A stretch of 41,015 bases of DNA from Microcaldota archaeon (GCA_018304385.1 JAGVWJ010000016.1:1-41015); one strand, 5' to 3'. Positions 8,505 through 19,023 are shown, numbered from the stretch's first letter. Notes: generated by a model not told the origin, from the sequence alone. Numbers and translations: made by a program.

Positions 8505-11500
8505 ATGATTTCCATCTCCCGCTTGAAGCTTAGAAACTTTAAATCATTTAAAATTATAGACATTCCAGTGCCAAGAACGTTCTTATGTTTTGCGGGCCCA
8601 AACGGATCTGGAAAAAGCAATATACAAGACGGAATCAGATTTGCATTAGGTGAAACAAGCCTTAAATCACTTCGTGCAAAACGCGCCCGCGATCTAATTC
8701 ATCATGGTTCAAATACAGCTGAGGTTACAATCCTATTTGATGGTGATGAGAAATATGAAATAAAACGCGCCATAAGGCAGGATGGCAAAATTCTATACAA
8801 AATAAATGGCAAAAAAGCAACAAGAACATCTGTTCATGATACGCTAAAGCAATACAATCTAGATGAAAGTGGCCGTAATATAATAGCGCAAGGCGAAGTG
8901 CAAAGAATAATAAGCATGGGCGGAAAAGAACGCCGTACTATTATAGATAGCGTTGCAGGCATAGCAAATTTTGAAGATAAGAAAAAAGAAGCGCTCCGTG
9001 AACTAGAAGTAGTGGAATCAAGGATAAAAGATGCAAACCTTGTTCTAGGCGAGCGTATTGCATTCTTAAACGAGTTAGAAAAAGAAAAAGAATCCGCATT
9101 AATCTATATTGAAAACAAGAAAAATCTTACTAATGCCAAGGCGACTTTACTTAAAAACGAGCTAGAACGCATTGAAAAAGAATTAAGAGAATTATTAGAA
9201 CTTGAAAAGAAGATCAGTTTTAATGCTTCAAATAAGCAGGCAGAATTTGCAGCATTAGAAAATCAAATATTAGAATTAGACAATAAACGATTAGACGTGA
9301 GCAAGCAACTTCAACAAAAGCAGCAAACTGCGCCATTAATTAGAAAGATTGAAGAGCTTAAGGCCTCGGTCAGCTCTAAGAAACAAATGGTGCTAGATCG
9401 AGAGGAATATCTAAAGAAGATTGAAGACGATGAAAACAGTCTTAAAAAAGAAACAAAGAAAGAAAACGATTCGCTCGCAGGCATTGAAAAAGAGTTGGAA
9501 CGATTAAAACAAGAACTAAAGTTAACTGAACAAGAAGCAACTAAATACGGGAAAGAAAAAACAAGTTCAGAAGTAGAACAATTAAGAACAAATATAAAAG
9601 AACTTGAAACAAAATTGTATTCAAACAGGGAAAAGCTTGTTGCAACTGAGGCAGAGCTTAATGCAAATACTAATTTAATAGATGTTAAGACAAATGAGCT
9701 CGATTCGATAAAGATTTCAAGCGATAGTAATGAAGCTACAATGCTAAATAAAGAAAAGGATTCAATAAAAAAGCAAATATCATCAATTGAAAAAGAAATT
9801 GAAGACTGTTTCAAAAGAACCAAGGAGATAAATGCGGAAGTTGCAGATATAGATAGAAAGTTACTAGAGTTTAAAGAAAAAGTATCCTTGTTGAGAGTGA
9901 GGGTTAGCCCCACGTATGCAAACCCTGCATTGAAATTTATCGCAGATATGCGAGAAAAAGGAGAGAAGGGAGTCCATGGTGTTGTTGCGGATATGATAAA
10001 ATTTGACAGTAAATATGCAACAGCAATAGAGGCAGCAGCTGGGAACCGTTTGCTTTATGTAATTGTAGATGATGCAAATGTTGCAGCCAAAACAATAGAG
10101 CGCTTGAAAAAAGCGAATGCAGGTCGCGCAACTTTCATCCCATTAAAAGAAATCAGGTCAAGTTCAACTAAGCCAACTAATGGTTGCGAGCCTTTGATAA
10201 ATTTTGTGAAATATTCTGATCCAGTAAGAAAAGCAGTTGAATTTGTTTTTGGCGACACTTTGTTAGTTAACAACATAGAAGAAGCAAAAAAGATTGGCAT
10301 AGGAACTGCCAGAATGGTCAGCCTAGAAGGCGAGATATTTGAACGCTCTGGTCTAATCACTGGAGGCAAGGTTGAAAGTAACATACTAGCAGCTGTTCAA
10401 CTTAAGAAACTTGATGCTGAGTTAGAAGAATTAAAGAAGAAAAAAGAGTCTCTTGTTAATGAGCTATTCTCTATTCGTGAAGAAGAATCGCAAAAGCGAT
10501 CGCAAAAATCCGAGTTTGAGATTAAGGCTAAAACAATAGAGCTTACTGTTAAACAAGATGAGCTAAGAAGAAAGGATGAGCAAGAACTTCTAAACCGCAG
10601 AAATGCAATTGTTGAATATATAGAGAAATTAAAATCTATTATAAAAGAGAAGCAGCAGCATAAAGAACAGCTTAATAACGAAATCTCTTCATTAGCAAAA
10701 AAACTTACTGATCTTGCTGGCATACTTGACAAAGCTGAGTTTAGAGCAAAGGAAACAAGCGATGCTGAGCAGACAAAGAGAACAGAAATCGCCTCACGTT
10801 TGTCATCGATTCGTGCGACATATGAAGGAAAATTAAATGAACTAGAAATAAGGAAACGTGAAGTATTCACAAAAGATGAGAAGATAAAGGAGATTGAAAA
10901 AGAAAAGAAAGAAATTGTTACAAAAATCGTTGAGTTTAAAAAACAGTTATCTAACGACAATGCAGAACTTGAAAAAAGCGAGCAGGATATTGCACATCAC
11001 AGTAGGGCAATAGAAAAACTATTTGAAGCTATGAAAAAATACGAAGAAGAGCTGCAGAATTTTGGCAAGCTAAGAGGAGAAAAAAGATTAGAGATCGATA
11101 AGCTAACTAAAGATGAAAATCAGCTTTCTGTTAAAAAAGCAACATACGAAACCAGATCTCAGGATCTTAAGGCAGAGTTCTCTAATTATAAAGAATTTGA
11201 AGAGTTAAAACTAGGTAAGGATGGTTTAACTGATTTAATCAAAAAATCAGAAGAAACAATAACTACTTTAGGAAACGTTAATATTGCTGCAATAGAGCTG
11301 TATGAAAAGAAGCATGCTGAGATAGGCGAGGTAAAAGAAAGAATAGAAAAGTTATCAGAAGAAAGAAATGCAGTACTGAACATGATTGCTGAGCTTGAAG
11401 AGAGGAAAAAAGAATCATTCTTTGAGACGTTTTACGCAGTAAGTGATAACTTCAAGAGAATGTTTAAGCATATCAACATAGGTGAAGGATTTTTATATCT

Positions 11501-11864
11501 AGACAAACCAAACGAACCATTTGAAAGCGGGCTTTATATAAAATTAAAACGAGGAGGCAAAGAGCATACACTTGATTCACTTTCAGGTGGCGAGAACTCT
11601 CTAGTTGCCTTAATGTTTATATTCGCATTGCAGTTTTTCAAACCAGCACCATTTTATATCTTAGATGAAGTAGATGCTGCGTTAGATAAAGAAAATAGTA
11701 AGAATCTTGCCCAGCTTATCTCAAACATGTCTCGTGATACTCAATTTTTAGTTGTTTCTCATAATGACATAGTTATGTCTTCTGCTGAGGCAGTAATAGG
11801 TGTTACTAAGGTTGATGGTACATCTAAGCTTGTTGGTGTGAAGTTAGAAGCAATGAATGCGTGA
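8505..11864 (+). CDS. smc: Chromosome segregation ATPase SMC
   Basis: N-terminal LKLRNFKSF and GPNGSGKSNIQDGIRFALGE Walker A, long coiled coils, hinge (GVHGVVADMI...), C-terminal LDSLSGGENSLVALMFIFALQFFKPAPFYILDEVDAALD. Confidence 0.97.
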   Translation: MISISRLKLRNFKSFKIIDIPVPRTFLCFAGPNGSGKSNIQDGIRFALGETSLKSLRAKRARDLIHHGSNTAEVTILFDGDEKYEIKRAIRQDGKILYKINGKKATRTSVHDTLKQYNLDESGRNIIAQGEVQRIISMGGKERRTIIDSVAGIANFEDKKKEALRELEVVESRIKDANLVLGERIAFLNELEKEKESALIYIENKKNLTNAKATLLKNELERIEKELRELLELEKKISFNASNKQAEFAALENQILELDNKRLDVSKQLQQKQQTAPLIRKIEELKASVSSKKQMVLDREEYLKKIEDDENSLKKETKKENDSLAGIEKELERLKQELKLTEQEATKYGKEKTSSEVEQLRTNIKELETKLYSNREKLVATEAELNANTNLIDVKTNELDSIKISSDSNEATMLNKEKDSIKKQISSIEKEIEDCFKRTKEINAEVADIDRKLLEFKEKVSLLRVRVSPTYANPALKFIADMREKGEKGVHGVVADMIKFDSKYATAIEAAAGNRLLYVIVDDANVAAKTIERLKKANAGRATFIPLKEIRSSSTKPTNGCEPLINFVKYSDPVRKAVEFVFGDTLLVNNIEEAKKIGIGTARMVSLEGEIFERSGLITGGKVESNILAAVQLKKLDAELEELKKKKESLVNELFSIREEESQKRSQKSEFEIKAKTIELTVKQDELRRKDEQELLNRRNAIVEYIEKLKSIIKEKQQHKEQLNNEISSLAKKLTDLAGILDKAEFRAKETSDAEQTKRTEIASRLSSIRATYEGKLNELEIRKREVFTKDEKIKEIEKEKKEIVTKIVEFKKQLSNDNAELEKSEQDIAHHSRAIEKLFEAMKKYEEELQNFGKLRGEKRLEIDKLTKDENQLSVKKATYETRSQDLKAEFSNYKEFEELKLGKDGLTDLIKKSEETITTLGNVNIAAIELYEKKHAEIGEVKERIEKLSEERNAVLNMIAELEERKKESFFETFYAVSDNFKRMFKHINIGEGFLYLDKPNEPFESGLYIKLKRGGKEHTLDSLSGGENSLVALMFIFALQFFKPAPFYILDEVDAALDKENSKNLAQLISNMSRDTQFLVVSHNDIVMSSAEAVIGVTKVDGTSKLVGVKLEAMNA

Positions 11865-11871
11865 TTATTAT

Positions 11872-12381
11872 ATGGTATTAAAAAAACGCGCTCTATTTGT
11901 AGGTAGATTTCAACCTTTTCATAATGGCCATTACAAGGTTGTTAAAAAATTGCTTGCCAATTATGATGAATTAATTATCGTTATTGGTAGTGCGGAAAGC
12001 ACATTATCTTTAGAAAATCCGTTTAGCACTGGCGAGCGTATAGTTATGATTAGATCTTGCTTTTCAGGAAAAGAGCTATCTAGAATTATTATAATTCCGA
12101 TTAGGGATATTGGAGATCATAATAATTGGGTTGCACATCTTAATTCATATACCCCTAAATTTGACGTTGCCCATTCCAATAATGATTTAGTTAAAACACT
12201 ATTCTCAAAAGCAGGTATTCAAGTAAAACCAATAGATTTTTTTGATCGCGAGATATATGAAGGGAAAAAAATACGCGAGTTAATGGTAAGAGGAGATAGT
12301 TGGCGTTCGCTTGTGCCAAAGCAGGTTGCCAAATACATTGATTCTATAAATGGTTGCGAGCGGTTACGACGAATTAGTTAG
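11872..12381 (+). CDS. Archaeal nicotinamide-nucleotide adenylyltransferase
   Basis: ALFVGRFQPFHNGHYKVVKKLL (GRFQPxHxGH), IVIGSAESTLSLENPFSTGERIVMI. Start likely ATG 11872. Confidence 0.9.
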   Translation: MVLKKRALFVGRFQPFHNGHYKVVKKLLANYDELIIVIGSAESTLSLENPFSTGERIVMIRSCFSGKELSRIIIIPIRDIGDHNNWVAHLNSYTPKFDVAHSNNDLVKTLFSKAGIQVKPIDFFDREIYEGKKIRELMVRGDSWRSLVPKQVAKYIDSINGCERLRRIS

Positions 12382-13542
12382 TCTTATTGATAATATATTC
12401 TTTATTGCGCCAGATACTACCTCTGCATCTAAACTAATTGATATATTTTCTCCTATTTCATGTTTTTTATCGAAAACGAGTTCAATATCATTATGATCTA
12501 GTGTATAATTTTCTATTTCATTTATTCTAAGTTTGTATGTATACGTAGTTTCAGATCTATATGGTAATTCAACTGGTTTATTTGTTGAGATTGTTAATAT
12601 TGAATCTGGGAAGGTTACATTAAATCCTTCAAAGTCTTTCTTTATTATCTCCTTATCGTTAAAGCTTTTATTAATCGCCGCACTGTTTTCGCTTATAAAT
12701 GTTATATAAGTAAGTTTCTTTTTTTCTTTCATTTGATCTAGATTTAAGTTTGGCATAATAACTATAGAATCTCTTCTAGTATATACTACGCTGTTATTCC
12801 CGTGATCTTTCTCTAGTTTTAATACATCTATTTTATCTCTTTCTTCCCAAGGTACTGTAGCTTTAACATTTGAATTAGCCAATTCAGTTATTGTTGCAGT
12901 TCCATTAATAGAGATAAACGTTGGTGCAAGCCCAGCCTGGGCATAACCAGTTATAGCTTGCCCCTGTACCTGTGCTATCATTTGCATTTTTACCTTACTT
13001 CCAGGTTGAATTGTTGGCTCCAGGTCTAATCTTATTAATATGCCTTCATTTCCACTAGTTTCTATTACCCTTCCATCTGCCAATTTTACTTCAATATTTG
13101 ATGGTAATACAAAGTTAGCAACCCCTTTTGCGCTAACATTGTTTTCTTTTAAGTAAGTATAAACGTTTGGAACATCTTCCTTATTTTTAACCTCTACTAT
13201 ATATCCTTGTTGTGAATTTGTTACATCCAGTACCATGTTATTTTCTTTTATCTTATTTATTTTTTCTGCTGTTAGGCTTTCATTACTGATTAAGTATGAT
13301 TCATAATAGTTAAGGACCGCATCAAATTCTGCAATTCCTCTCTCTGTTGTCACAACCTGGGTACCTGGGTCTGCCCCGCCACCTTGAAACGGGTTAACAC
13401 CAGTTCTAAAGAAACCTAGAGAAAAACTTTCTAATAAAAATAGTCCTACTGTGAATATTGCAAACCCTGCTAGTATCATCTGCTTCTTGTCCATTTGAAA
13501 CCCTTTTTTTCCTTTAGTCTTTCTTAGACAAAAGGTTTTCAT
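12364..13542 (-). CDS. Membrane-anchored extracytoplasmic protein of unknown function
   Basis: N-terminal KKQMILAGFAIFTVGLFLLESFSLGFF anchor followed by a beta-rich region of about 350 aa; no family recognised. Confidence 0.6.
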   Translation of the reverse strand: MKTFCLRKTKGKKGFQMDKKQMILAGFAIFTVGLFLLESFSLGFFRTGVNPFQGGGADPGTQVVTTERGIAEFDAVLNYYESYLISNESLTAEKINKIKENNMVLDVTNSQQGYIVEVKNKEDVPNVYTYLKENNVSAKGVANFVLPSNIEVKLADGRVIETSGNEGILIRLDLEPTIQPGSKVKMQMIAQVQGQAITGYAQAGLAPTFISINGTATITELANSNVKATVPWEERDKIDVLKLEKDHGNNSVVYTRRDSIVIMPNLNLDQMKEKKKLTYITFISENSAAINKSFNDKEIIKKDFEGFNVTFPDSILTISTNKPVELPYRSETTYTYKLRINEIENYTLDHNDIELVFDKKHEIGENISISLDAEVVSGAIKNILSIRLTNSS

Positions 13543-13651
13543 CCCAAAATCAGTTTAACTAAGTAGATAACTGTATGTATTATAAACAATTCGTTAAAAA
13601 AGTTTAAAAATACACGTTTATTCTTTAGGTTAATCCCTAAAAGTGATAATT

Positions 13652-14293
13652 ATGAATAAAGGAGACTTTCTCAAATTAGAGTATACTGGATATGACGATA
13701 AAGGCAATGTATTCGATAGCACTAGCGGAGAAATTGCAAAGAAATTGCATAATAAAGAAGGGACTTTGCTTATTGTTTTCGGTTATGATAAGTTAGTTGT
13801 TGGATTAGAAGAAGTTCTTCCAAATATGAAAAAAGGAGAAACAAAAGAAATTGCATTGACGCCAGACAAGGCTTTTGGAGATCGCTTAAAAGAAATGGTC
13901 AAGGTAGTATCAGAAAGCGAACTACTAAGAAACAACATAAGACCAGAAGTTGGCCTTACATTACAATTAGAGACAGATCAAGGCTTGTTATTCGGAACGG
14001 TCAAATCCATTAATAGCGGTCGTGTTACTTTGGACTTTAATCATCCTCTTGCTGGAAAAAATGTTAGGTATTCAATAAAGCTAATTGATGTTGTTACTGA
14101 GAAAGATGGCAAACTGTCTACTTTACTAGATGATATGCAACTAAAAGCAAAATGGAAATTTACAAACGATAAGGTTGAGCTTGAACTAACGAAATCAGAT
14201 GACAAAGATTATGAAGGAAAAAAGCAATATATCTCGCAATTGCTTAAAATTCTAATTCCTGAGATAAAGGATGTTGAAATAAAGGAAGTTTAA
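13652..14293 (+). CDS. FKBP-type peptidyl-prolyl isomerase (SlyD-like archaeal form)
   Basis: KGDFLKLEYTGYDDKGNVFDST, VVGLEEVLPNMKKGETKEIALTPDKAFGDR, DFNHPLAGKNVRYSIKLIDV. Confidence 0.93.
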   Translation: MNKGDFLKLEYTGYDDKGNVFDSTSGEIAKKLHNKEGTLLIVFGYDKLVVGLEEVLPNMKKGETKEIALTPDKAFGDRLKEMVKVVSESELLRNNIRPEVGLTLQLETDQGLLFGTVKSINSGRVTLDFNHPLAGKNVRYSIKLIDVVTEKDGKLSTLLDDMQLKAKWKFTNDKVELELTKSDDKDYEGKKQYISQLLKILIPEIKDVEIKEV

Positions 14294-15390
14294 TTAATTT
14301 TTGGTTCCTGCATAGTCACACAATGAATTCCGCCATACCCATAAACCAAATCTCGCGCATAAATTGGAACTACCTTTTTGTTTGGAAAGCATTCCTGCAG
14401 AGTATTGATTGCTTTCTCATCATTTTTGTCTTTAAAAACTGGCAAAAGAACGCAGTTATTCCCAATGTAAAAATTAGCATAACTAGCTGGTAAGCGCCTT
14501 TCTGGGATAGCAATTTTGGAAGGCATTGGCAGTTCAATTACATCTAAGCCATTTTTTTTAAGAATCTCAAGATTTTCCTTTAGTGGCTTATGATTCTTAT
14601 CGCTTTTATTCTCTTCAACCATTGTAATTACTGTATTCTCATTTACAAATCTAGTAATATCATCAACGTGCCCGTCCGTATCGTCTCCTTCTATACCCTC
14701 TTTAAGCCAAATAACAGTATCGATTCCTAAATAGTCCTTCAAATATTTTTCAATCTGCTTTTTTGTAAGTTGTGGATTTCTTTTTTTGTTCAATAGGCAT
14801 TGTTCAGTAGTAATTAGCTCACCAGCTCCATTTACATCAATAGATCCACCTTCTAATACGATTTTTGGTTCGGATACATCATAACCACTGGCCTTTGCAA
14901 TCTGTTCACCAGCGTAGCTATCATGCAAGAGTACATCATATTTATCGCCCCATGCATTGAAAATCCATTTTACTGCTGTAATTTTCTTATCTTTTTTATT
15001 TACAACAAAAATAGGTGCATAGTCGCGCGTCCACACATCAATACTCTTAATATGATAAAAAATTATATTTTCATCATTCATACCCTTGCTTTCAAATTTT
15101 TTCCGTACTTTATTTTCCCATTTTTCGTCATCCACCAGTATTTTTACTTTTTCCCCTTCTTGCAATGCAGCAATCATTTGGCAGTAAATATTCTCAACAT
15201 TATCAATAATATTTGGCGGAAACGTATCTGGGTCCTTTGGCCAGCTTAGCCATGTTGCTTCATGCTCGTGCCATTCGGCAGGCATGCGAAAGCCTTCGGC
15301 TTTCAAGGTTTTCATTTTCAGTTTGCCCTCTTTGGCAAATCTCTTTAACTCTCCCGAGTTCTCGATCCAGTTTTCAGTTTCTGGGTTCAT
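14290..15390 (-). CDS. aguA: Agmatine deiminase (porphyromonas-type peptidyl-arginine deiminase family)
   Basis: RMPAEWHEHEATWLSWP, WTRDYAPIFVV, VLEGGSIDVNGAGELITTEQCLLN, EGDDTDGHVDDITRFV, YGYGGIHCVTMQEP. Confidence 0.92.
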   Translation of the reverse strand: MNPETENWIENSGELKRFAKEGKLKMKTLKAEGFRMPAEWHEHEATWLSWPKDPDTFPPNIIDNVENIYCQMIAALQEGEKVKILVDDEKWENKVRKKFESKGMNDENIIFYHIKSIDVWTRDYAPIFVVNKKDKKITAVKWIFNAWGDKYDVLLHDSYAGEQIAKASGYDVSEPKIVLEGGSIDVNGAGELITTEQCLLNKKRNPQLTKKQIEKYLKDYLGIDTVIWLKEGIEGDDTDGHVDDITRFVNENTVITMVEENKSDKNHKPLKENLEILKKNGLDVIELPMPSKIAIPERRLPASYANFYIGNNCVLLPVFKDKNDEKAINTLQECFPNKKVVPIYARDLVYGYGGIHCVTMQEPKIN

Positions 15391-15394
15391 TCTA

Positions 15395-16657
15395 TCACTT
15401 TGTTTTTATTGGAACTATTCGCTTTAATTTTTTCCTCATTGCTTCAATATCTTGGGCGTACATAATTTCACCATCGAATTTTATCTTAGAGAAAAAGTCT
15501 AGATCACTTGGGGTTATCCCCGGTCTTGCCCTTTTGAAATCAGCCTTTGCATTTCTATCGCTTAGATCATCAAGCAAGCGTGCAAAGCATTCTCCTATCA
15601 ATAAATCAAAGGCAATGGTACGCCCACGTAGATCTACAAATCTCTTATATTGTTCTAAAGTCAGTCCGTGTTTTTCCATGATACTTTTTCTTGTTCTACT
15701 AAATGACAACGTATAGATTGTTCTATCCTTAGATTCAGAACTAATTGTAATTTCTAAACCATATCTTCCAGTTATATCTGCAACATCTTTGGTTTCTTCT
15801 CTAAGTTTTGATATTTCATTATCATCTAAATAGCTTTTTAGTGCTTCATATACTTCATTCAATTCTGGTTGCTTTCCTTTTTCTATTTCAAACATTTTAA
15901 CAATAATCGCAGGTTCATAATTATTATCTTCAATCATTTCTCTTAAAATATCGCTACCTTTTGGATGAATAGAAAGCGGGCTTGGGAGCATAAAAAATAC
16001 CTCGTTCAATTCTTTCACCCGTTCTTGGTGCTGGAGATTACTATAAACCAAAACTGGCAAGTATCTCTTTGCGATCTCATCAAGTATTCCTGCACTTTTT
16101 TTCATTCGTTTTGTGAGGTATGTGCTTACATCTTCATAAGAAACACTAAGATGAGGGTCTGCTTCTTTTATTATATGCAATATAAAATGCCCAATTTCAT
16201 GATCCATTGACTCCAGTATGCTGTTTTTCCTATCAGGGCTTTCCAAATCTATTCTCCATTTTTTTATTGCGATGTAAATCTCTCTTATCAGTTCGTCTGA
16301 TGCTTCATTTATGTTTCCCATTCTAGTAATTCTAAAATATTCTTCAATCAGTTTTTCTTTTTTACCAAGCCATTCTTTTGGATACGTTTGATCCCATCCA
16401 ATATGGTATTCTGGCAATTCTATTTGTCGTTTATCAATATTATAAGATGCATTGGTAGAATAACCTGTTTTTTCATAAACAAAATTAACCTTAGTAAACA
16501 AATGCTCTGCCCATTTCCTATCTGCGTATTTATTGCGGATAAAAGCTTTAGCTTCTTCAATAGTAACTGGCCTTATTATGTGCTCTTGCTTTATGAAATC
16601 TAACATCTCCTGGCGTGTTGGTTTTTTCTTTCCTACAACTACTTGAAAGATTATCAT
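15395..16657 (-). CDS. Uncharacterised protein with a HExxH metallopeptidase-like motif
   Basis: SMDHEIGHFILHII followed downstream by HQERVKELNEVFFML (candidate third ligand); otherwise unrecognised. Confidence 0.5.
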   Translation of the reverse strand: MIIFQVVVGKKKPTRQEMLDFIKQEHIIRPVTIEEAKAFIRNKYADRKWAEHLFTKVNFVYEKTGYSTNASYNIDKRQIELPEYHIGWDQTYPKEWLGKKEKLIEEYFRITRMGNINEASDELIREIYIAIKKWRIDLESPDRKNSILESMDHEIGHFILHIIKEADPHLSVSYEDVSTYLTKRMKKSAGILDEIAKRYLPVLVYSNLQHQERVKELNEVFFMLPSPLSIHPKGSDILREMIEDNNYEPAIIVKMFEIEKGKQPELNEVYEALKSYLDDNEISKLREETKDVADITGRYGLEITISSESKDRTIYTLSFSRTRKSIMEKHGLTLEQYKRFVDLRGRTIAFDLLIGECFARLLDDLSDRNAKADFKRARPGITPSDLDFFSKIKFDGEIMYAQDIEAMRKKLKRIVPIKTK

Positions 16658-16671
16658 ATTTTATCCAGTCG

Positions 16672-16878
16672 CTACTTTTTTATTAATTTATTTCCACACT
16701 TTGGGCAGATTGAGCTATCAAATTCAACACAGTCGCCAGTCTTTTGAATTTCATCTACATGTTTTAAGAATTCTTTTGTAGCTTTTTCATAATCTTTTTT
16801 ATTACATTTTGGACATTTATATTTATAGTAAGGGCCTTTACGAGCCTCTTCCATTAATTTTTGGAGTTTTGATTGCAT
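16672..16878 (-). CDS. Small zinc-ribbon protein
   Basis: Two CPxC knuckles (YKCPKCNKKDY, SSICPKCGNKL). Likely start at internal Met (16878); the track start lies inside the upstream gene. Confidence 0.6.
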   Translation of the reverse strand: MQSKLQKLMEEARKGPYYKYKCPKCNKKDYEKATKEFLKHVDEIQKTGDCVEFDSSICPKCGNKLIKK

Positions 16879-16885
16879 ATTTGGT

Positions 16886-17803
16886 TCACTTCTTCTTCTC
16901 CAAGATTTTCTTATACGTCTCCGGCCTTCTATTATAAAAAAATCTCCAGCCTTCGCGCACTTGTTTAGAAAGCTCAAGATTACATTTAGCGATAATTATC
17001 TCTTCACGCACGCTTCCGTGGGCTAAAAGCTTACCAAACTGATCATAAACAAAGCTTCCACCCCAGAATGTCATTGAGGAATTATTATTCCGAGATATTT
17101 GTCCCGAAGGACAAATCATATCATTTTCAGTACCAACGCGATTAACAGTTGCAACTACGCAAGAGTTTGCAATTGCATGGCCACGTTGCACTGCTTCCCA
17201 CGCCTCTTGCCAATTGCCTTCTGTCTGTTCAATATTTTTAGACCAGCCTATTGCAGTTGGATAAAAGATTATTTCTGCACCTAAAAGCGCGTTTATACGC
17301 GCTGCTTCTGGGAACCATTGATCATAGCAGATAAGGGTTCCAAGTTTTGCGTATTGGGTCTTGAATACTTTATATCCAATATCTCCTTGTGCAAAATAAT
17401 GCTGTTCATAAAAATTTGGGTCATGTGGGATATGCATCTTTCTATATTTTCCAAGCATCTTGCCAGATTCATCAAAAACCATAGTGGTGTTATAGTGTTT
17501 CTTACCTGATTTTTCAAAGATAGATCCTGCGACCAGCACGACAAAATTCTCTTTGGCAACTTCAGATAGCGCTTTGCTTGTAAGACCAGGAATTTTCTCA
17601 GCATATTCACTAACATTAGCTTTCTCTTCCTGTGGAAAATAAGGAGAGGTAAAAAGCTCAGGTAAACAAACAATCTGCGCATCTTTTTTCGCTGCCAACT
17701 CAATTTTTTTAATTGCTTTTTCTAAGTTTTCACTTGCACTTTGAGTCATGCTCATTTGAATAAGCCCTAGAGTTACCTCTTTTCGCATAAAATCACTAGA
17801 CAA
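16886..17803 (-). CDS. aguB: N-carbamoylputrescine amidase (nitrilase superfamily)
   Basis: IVCLPELFTSPYFPQ (Glu), GKYRKMHIPHDPNFYEQHYFAQGD (Lys), LGTLICYDQWFPEAARINALLGAEIIFYPTAIGW (Cys). Confidence 0.93.
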   Translation of the reverse strand: MSSDFMRKEVTLGLIQMSMTQSASENLEKAIKKIELAAKKDAQIVCLPELFTSPYFPQEEKANVSEYAEKIPGLTSKALSEVAKENFVVLVAGSIFEKSGKKHYNTTMVFDESGKMLGKYRKMHIPHDPNFYEQHYFAQGDIGYKVFKTQYAKLGTLICYDQWFPEAARINALLGAEIIFYPTAIGWSKNIEQTEGNWQEAWEAVQRGHAIANSCVVATVNRVGTENDMICPSGQISRNNNSSMTFWGGSFVYDQFGKLLAHGSVREEIIIAKCNLELSKQVREGWRFFYNRRPETYKKILEKKK

Positions 17804-18080
17804 AATTTACATTATTTTTCTTTGCATAATCCTTTGCTTCTTTTTCTGTTTTAAATTTTTTTATAACACTGCTGTCGCACAAGTTAATCAGTTGGTCACC
17901 TATGGATCTTGAATAGTGAGGGTGTTGCATATAAGGTGTTTTGCATTCCTCTATTTTATATAATAAAAAATATGTTTCCTTCCCTGCTTCTTTACAGTCT
18001 TTGCATACTTTTGGCCCAAGTTTGCAGTGTACACCTGCTCTTTTTAGTATAACTTCAGAATCGATCTTAACCACCTTCAT
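17796..18080 (-). CDS. Small hypothetical protein with Cys/His-rich segment
   Basis: ORF between and overlapping same-strand neighbours; HCKLGPKVCKDCKEAGKE. Confidence 0.55.
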   Translation of the reverse strand: MKVVKIDSEVILKRAGVHCKLGPKVCKDCKEAGKETYFLLYKIEECKTPYMQHPHYSRSIGDQLINLCDSSVIKKFKTEKEAKDYAKKNNVNFV

Positions 18081-19023
18081 TAATTAGTTTTTTCAATCTC
18101 TCCAAGCTTTCATGTGGTTTTTCTATAGTATTTAACAAATAGACTGGCGCTCTACTAAACAACTCATAGAAGAATTCTTTTCTTTCTTGTACTTTCTTCT
18201 TTGTTCTTACTAATTGATGCGGATTACAAAAATCATTCTTAATCATAAAGTTTAGAGCTTCATTAGCAGATAGTTTTTTTATTACATCCTTGCCCTGCTC
18301 TCGCATTAATAAAACAACTGCTTTTAATGTTGATTCATCCCTTATCCTGTCACTGCCGAAAATCCATTTTACATCAACTATTGCTCTACCGCGTGTGTCC
18401 TTCCTCATATTTACTAACTTTTCTTTGAATTGTGGCCAGTTTGCTGCAAGATCATCTCTTATATACGAATTTTTTTCAGAAGCGAAAATAAGTGTTTCAT
18501 TTCTTGCTAAACGAACAAAAAACCAGTCATCTGTAACAAAATTATTCTTATCATCAAGCAGCAGGCCATAAGTAAGTGTTGTTTTACCAGACCCGCTTGG
18601 ACCAATTATTCCTAAGCCACGGCCACTGCTGTCAACAAATGATCCGTGGATTGAATATCGTTTATGCTCTGAGGTAAAATCTTCAAAAAAATCAGCCACC
18701 AGTCCTAATGCAATACTTTTTACCCAACCATAATAGTCACAGTTTTTTATTATTACTGTTTTGGTAGTTGGGTCGTACAATACACGAAGCTTTTTGCTTG
18801 TATCGTTAATTGCAAAGACCCGTGCGTGCGGTCTGATGTCATCGCTTATTGGTTTAAAATTATCATCCCACATCTGTTTTATTTCTTCATTATTTGTAAA
18901 TAGCTTGACGCATGTACCATGAATATTTGCTTTTTTCTCGTAAAGATTGTCTTTATATATCTCAAACATTAGTTTGTTCTTTTCTTTTGTAGATATAATT
19001 TCGACTTTATAACTGTCTGCCAT
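18067..19023 (-). CDS. HPr-kinase-like P-loop protein
   Basis: YSIHGSFVDSSGRGLGIIGPSGSGKTTLTYGLLLDDKNNFVTDDWFFVRL resembles the HprK/P Walker A region (GxSGxGKS/T...DD). Confidence 0.65.
   Translation of the reverse strand: MADSYKVEIISTKEKNKLMFEIYKDNLYEKKANIHGTCVKLFTNNEEIKQMWDDNFKPISDDIRPHARVFAINDTSKKLRVLYDPTTKTVIIKNCDYYGWVKSIALGLVADFFEDFTSEHKRYSIHGSFVDSSGRGLGIIGPSGSGKTTLTYGLLLDDKNNFVTDDWFFVRLARNETLIFASEKNSYIRDDLAANWPQFKEKLVNMRKDTRGRAIVDVKWIFGSDRIRDESTLKAVVLLMREQGKDVIKKLSANEALNFMIKNDFCNPHQLVRTKKKVQERKEFFYELFSRAPVYLLNTIEKPHESLERLKKLINEGG

Noticed and set aside
9311-10960. Long minus-strand ORFs (9311..9913, 10055..10384, 10397..10960) inside smc
   Set aside because: Antisense shadows of a clear SMC coding frame; Ser/Phe-rich low-complexity translations mirror Glu/Lys-rich coiled-coil codons.
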